Shown: positions 53,299 to 53,768 of the stretch, in pieces
How positions within the stretch are numbered: position 1 is the first letter of the stretch
Layout of the letters: every line of letters starts with the position of its first letter
Source: Novosphingobium sp. Chol11
Lineage (GTDB): Bacteria > Pseudomonadota > Alphaproteobacteria > Sphingomonadales > Sphingomonadaceae
DNA length: 53,768 nucleotides
Direction of reading: 5' to 3'
Assembly: GCF_945870625.1 (NCBI RefSeq)
Contig: NZ_CAMBTS010000012.1
Span: 1-53,768, forward strand
Notes under the pieces: model-generated
Databases searched by the model: none
What the model saw: only the letters and a program-made list of their open reading frames with translations
Told to the model about the DNA's origin: nothing
Translations under genes and position numbers: made by a program

Positions 53299-53768
53299 AG
53301 GGTATTTCCTTTCCGGTTCGACCTCTGGGAAGCGCAGAACCACAGCGGAGATCCCGCTTATGGCACCGGTTTGGGTGCTTCCCATGTGGAATACTGAGGG
53401 CACGGACCTTAGGCACCATACCTAGGTCTTCCCCCAGCTATCAGGGCCGTTAGCCCAATCGCCTGAAGAAAGCCACGCGCAAATGCCAAAAATTTTTGCC
53501 GAAGCAGGATTTTCCGCTTGACCAACTAGAACAAAAAGAGAACAAGTAACTCATCGGCGCGCGGGAACGAACCCTTGGTCTCGCGCGTTGCCCTATCAAC
53601 CCGGACAAGCGCCGACAGGATATACCCCGTTCGGCCTGACAGCGTAAGTGTAAATATTTATTGACACATAAAGTGTCCAATTTAGTTTACATAAATCTTA
53701 TCGAAGTAATTAAGTATAAATACCCATGATTTGAATTTCCCCTCGTTGCAGGCCCAAATCTTGTTGAG
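53299..53768. other. 470-bp region upstream of rpsB, no gene seen
   Basis: The 100-150 bp next to rpsB must contain its leader and promoter; I cannot place them securely. The right-hand third (from about 53,640) turns AT-rich and contains the concentric dyad annotated separately. Frames here have poor coding character. Confidence 0.5.
53649..53691. promoter_or_regulatory. Concentric dyad in AT-rich region, probable operator
   Basis: Two inverted repeats share one centre (53670): TGTAAA/TTTACA outside and GACAC/GTGTC inside, spaced symmetrically as TGTAAA-N8-GACAC-N5-GTGTC-N8-TTTACA. The inner left half overlaps a TTGACA, a possible -35 element. It may control a gene beyond the right edge. 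The regulator is unknown. Confidence 0.55.

Noticed and set aside
53450..53680. A 76-codon minus-strand frame at the right end
   Set aside because: Runs through the AT-rich regulatory dyad, with no ribosome site and no domain.

Overview
The window is a GC-rich (mid-60s % by eye), gene-dense piece of an alphaproteobacterial chromosome, most likely from the Sphingomonadales. Support comes from gene content (TonB-dependent receptor beside a flavin halogenase, DPP-IV-type peptidase, FYDLN-acid protein), from a tRNA-His that keeps the G-1:C73 pair (lost in the Rhizobiales/Rhodobacterales/Caulobacterales branch), and from a bamA-ompH-fabZ cluster without lpxD and lpxA, which fits organisms that carry glycosphingolipids instead of lipid A. 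I cannot name the genus.

Layout. 1-3.8 kb: C-terminal piece of a TonB-dependent receptor, a tryptophan-halogenase-like flavoprotein and a convergent LacI regulator, a typical nutrient-uptake locus. 4.1-9.2 kb: tRNA-Ala, FYDLN-acid protein, aroA-cmk-GNAT, a PilZ protein and the ribosomal operon rpsF-rpsR-rplI. 9.3-13.1 kb: a penicillin-acylase-type Ntn hydrolase, then about 680 bp without a convincing gene leading into a clearly AT-richer gene for a DNase-I-like (EEP) phosphoesterase, the best candidate for recent transfer. 13.4-17.9 kb: outer-membrane barrel protein, SDR, alpha/beta hydrolase, asd and an RTX-repeat protein. 18-28.3 kb (minus strand): DPP-IV peptidase, then the ffh-rpsP-rimM-trmD-rplS translation/secretion operon, split by about 4.2 kb of accessory genes (GRDP-like protein, TIGR04222-like membrane protein, serine hydrolase, a vapBC toxin-antitoxin pair, small membrane protein) that remain translationally coupled into trmD. 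28.6-34.1 kb (plus strand): GGDEF/EAL protein, dapF, ftsY, yciB, a urate-hydroxylase-type membrane protein and a lipoprotein. 34.3-41.6 kb (minus): kup, then ccmC-D-E-F-G-H-I for cytochrome c maturation, and tRNA-His. 41.8-53.3 kb (minus): rpmE and the conserved envelope/translation cluster rpsB-tsf-pyrH-frr-uppS-cdsA-dxr-rseP-bamA-ompH-fabZ. The window ends in an AT-rich regulatory stretch with a concentric dyad.

Most striking is a set of GC-rich palindromic repeats. One two-armed element lies in frame inside trmD and adds about 45 codons. A relative lies at 13.2 kb and a similar element at 34.1 kb. A second family flanks the outer-membrane protein gene and sits in a 27-codon coupled mini-ORF between ccmE and ccmF. 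The vapBC-membrane protein-trmD chain, in which a PIN-domain RNase gene is start/stop coupled to an essential tRNA anticodon-loop methyltransferase gene, is the other candidate for something not described before.
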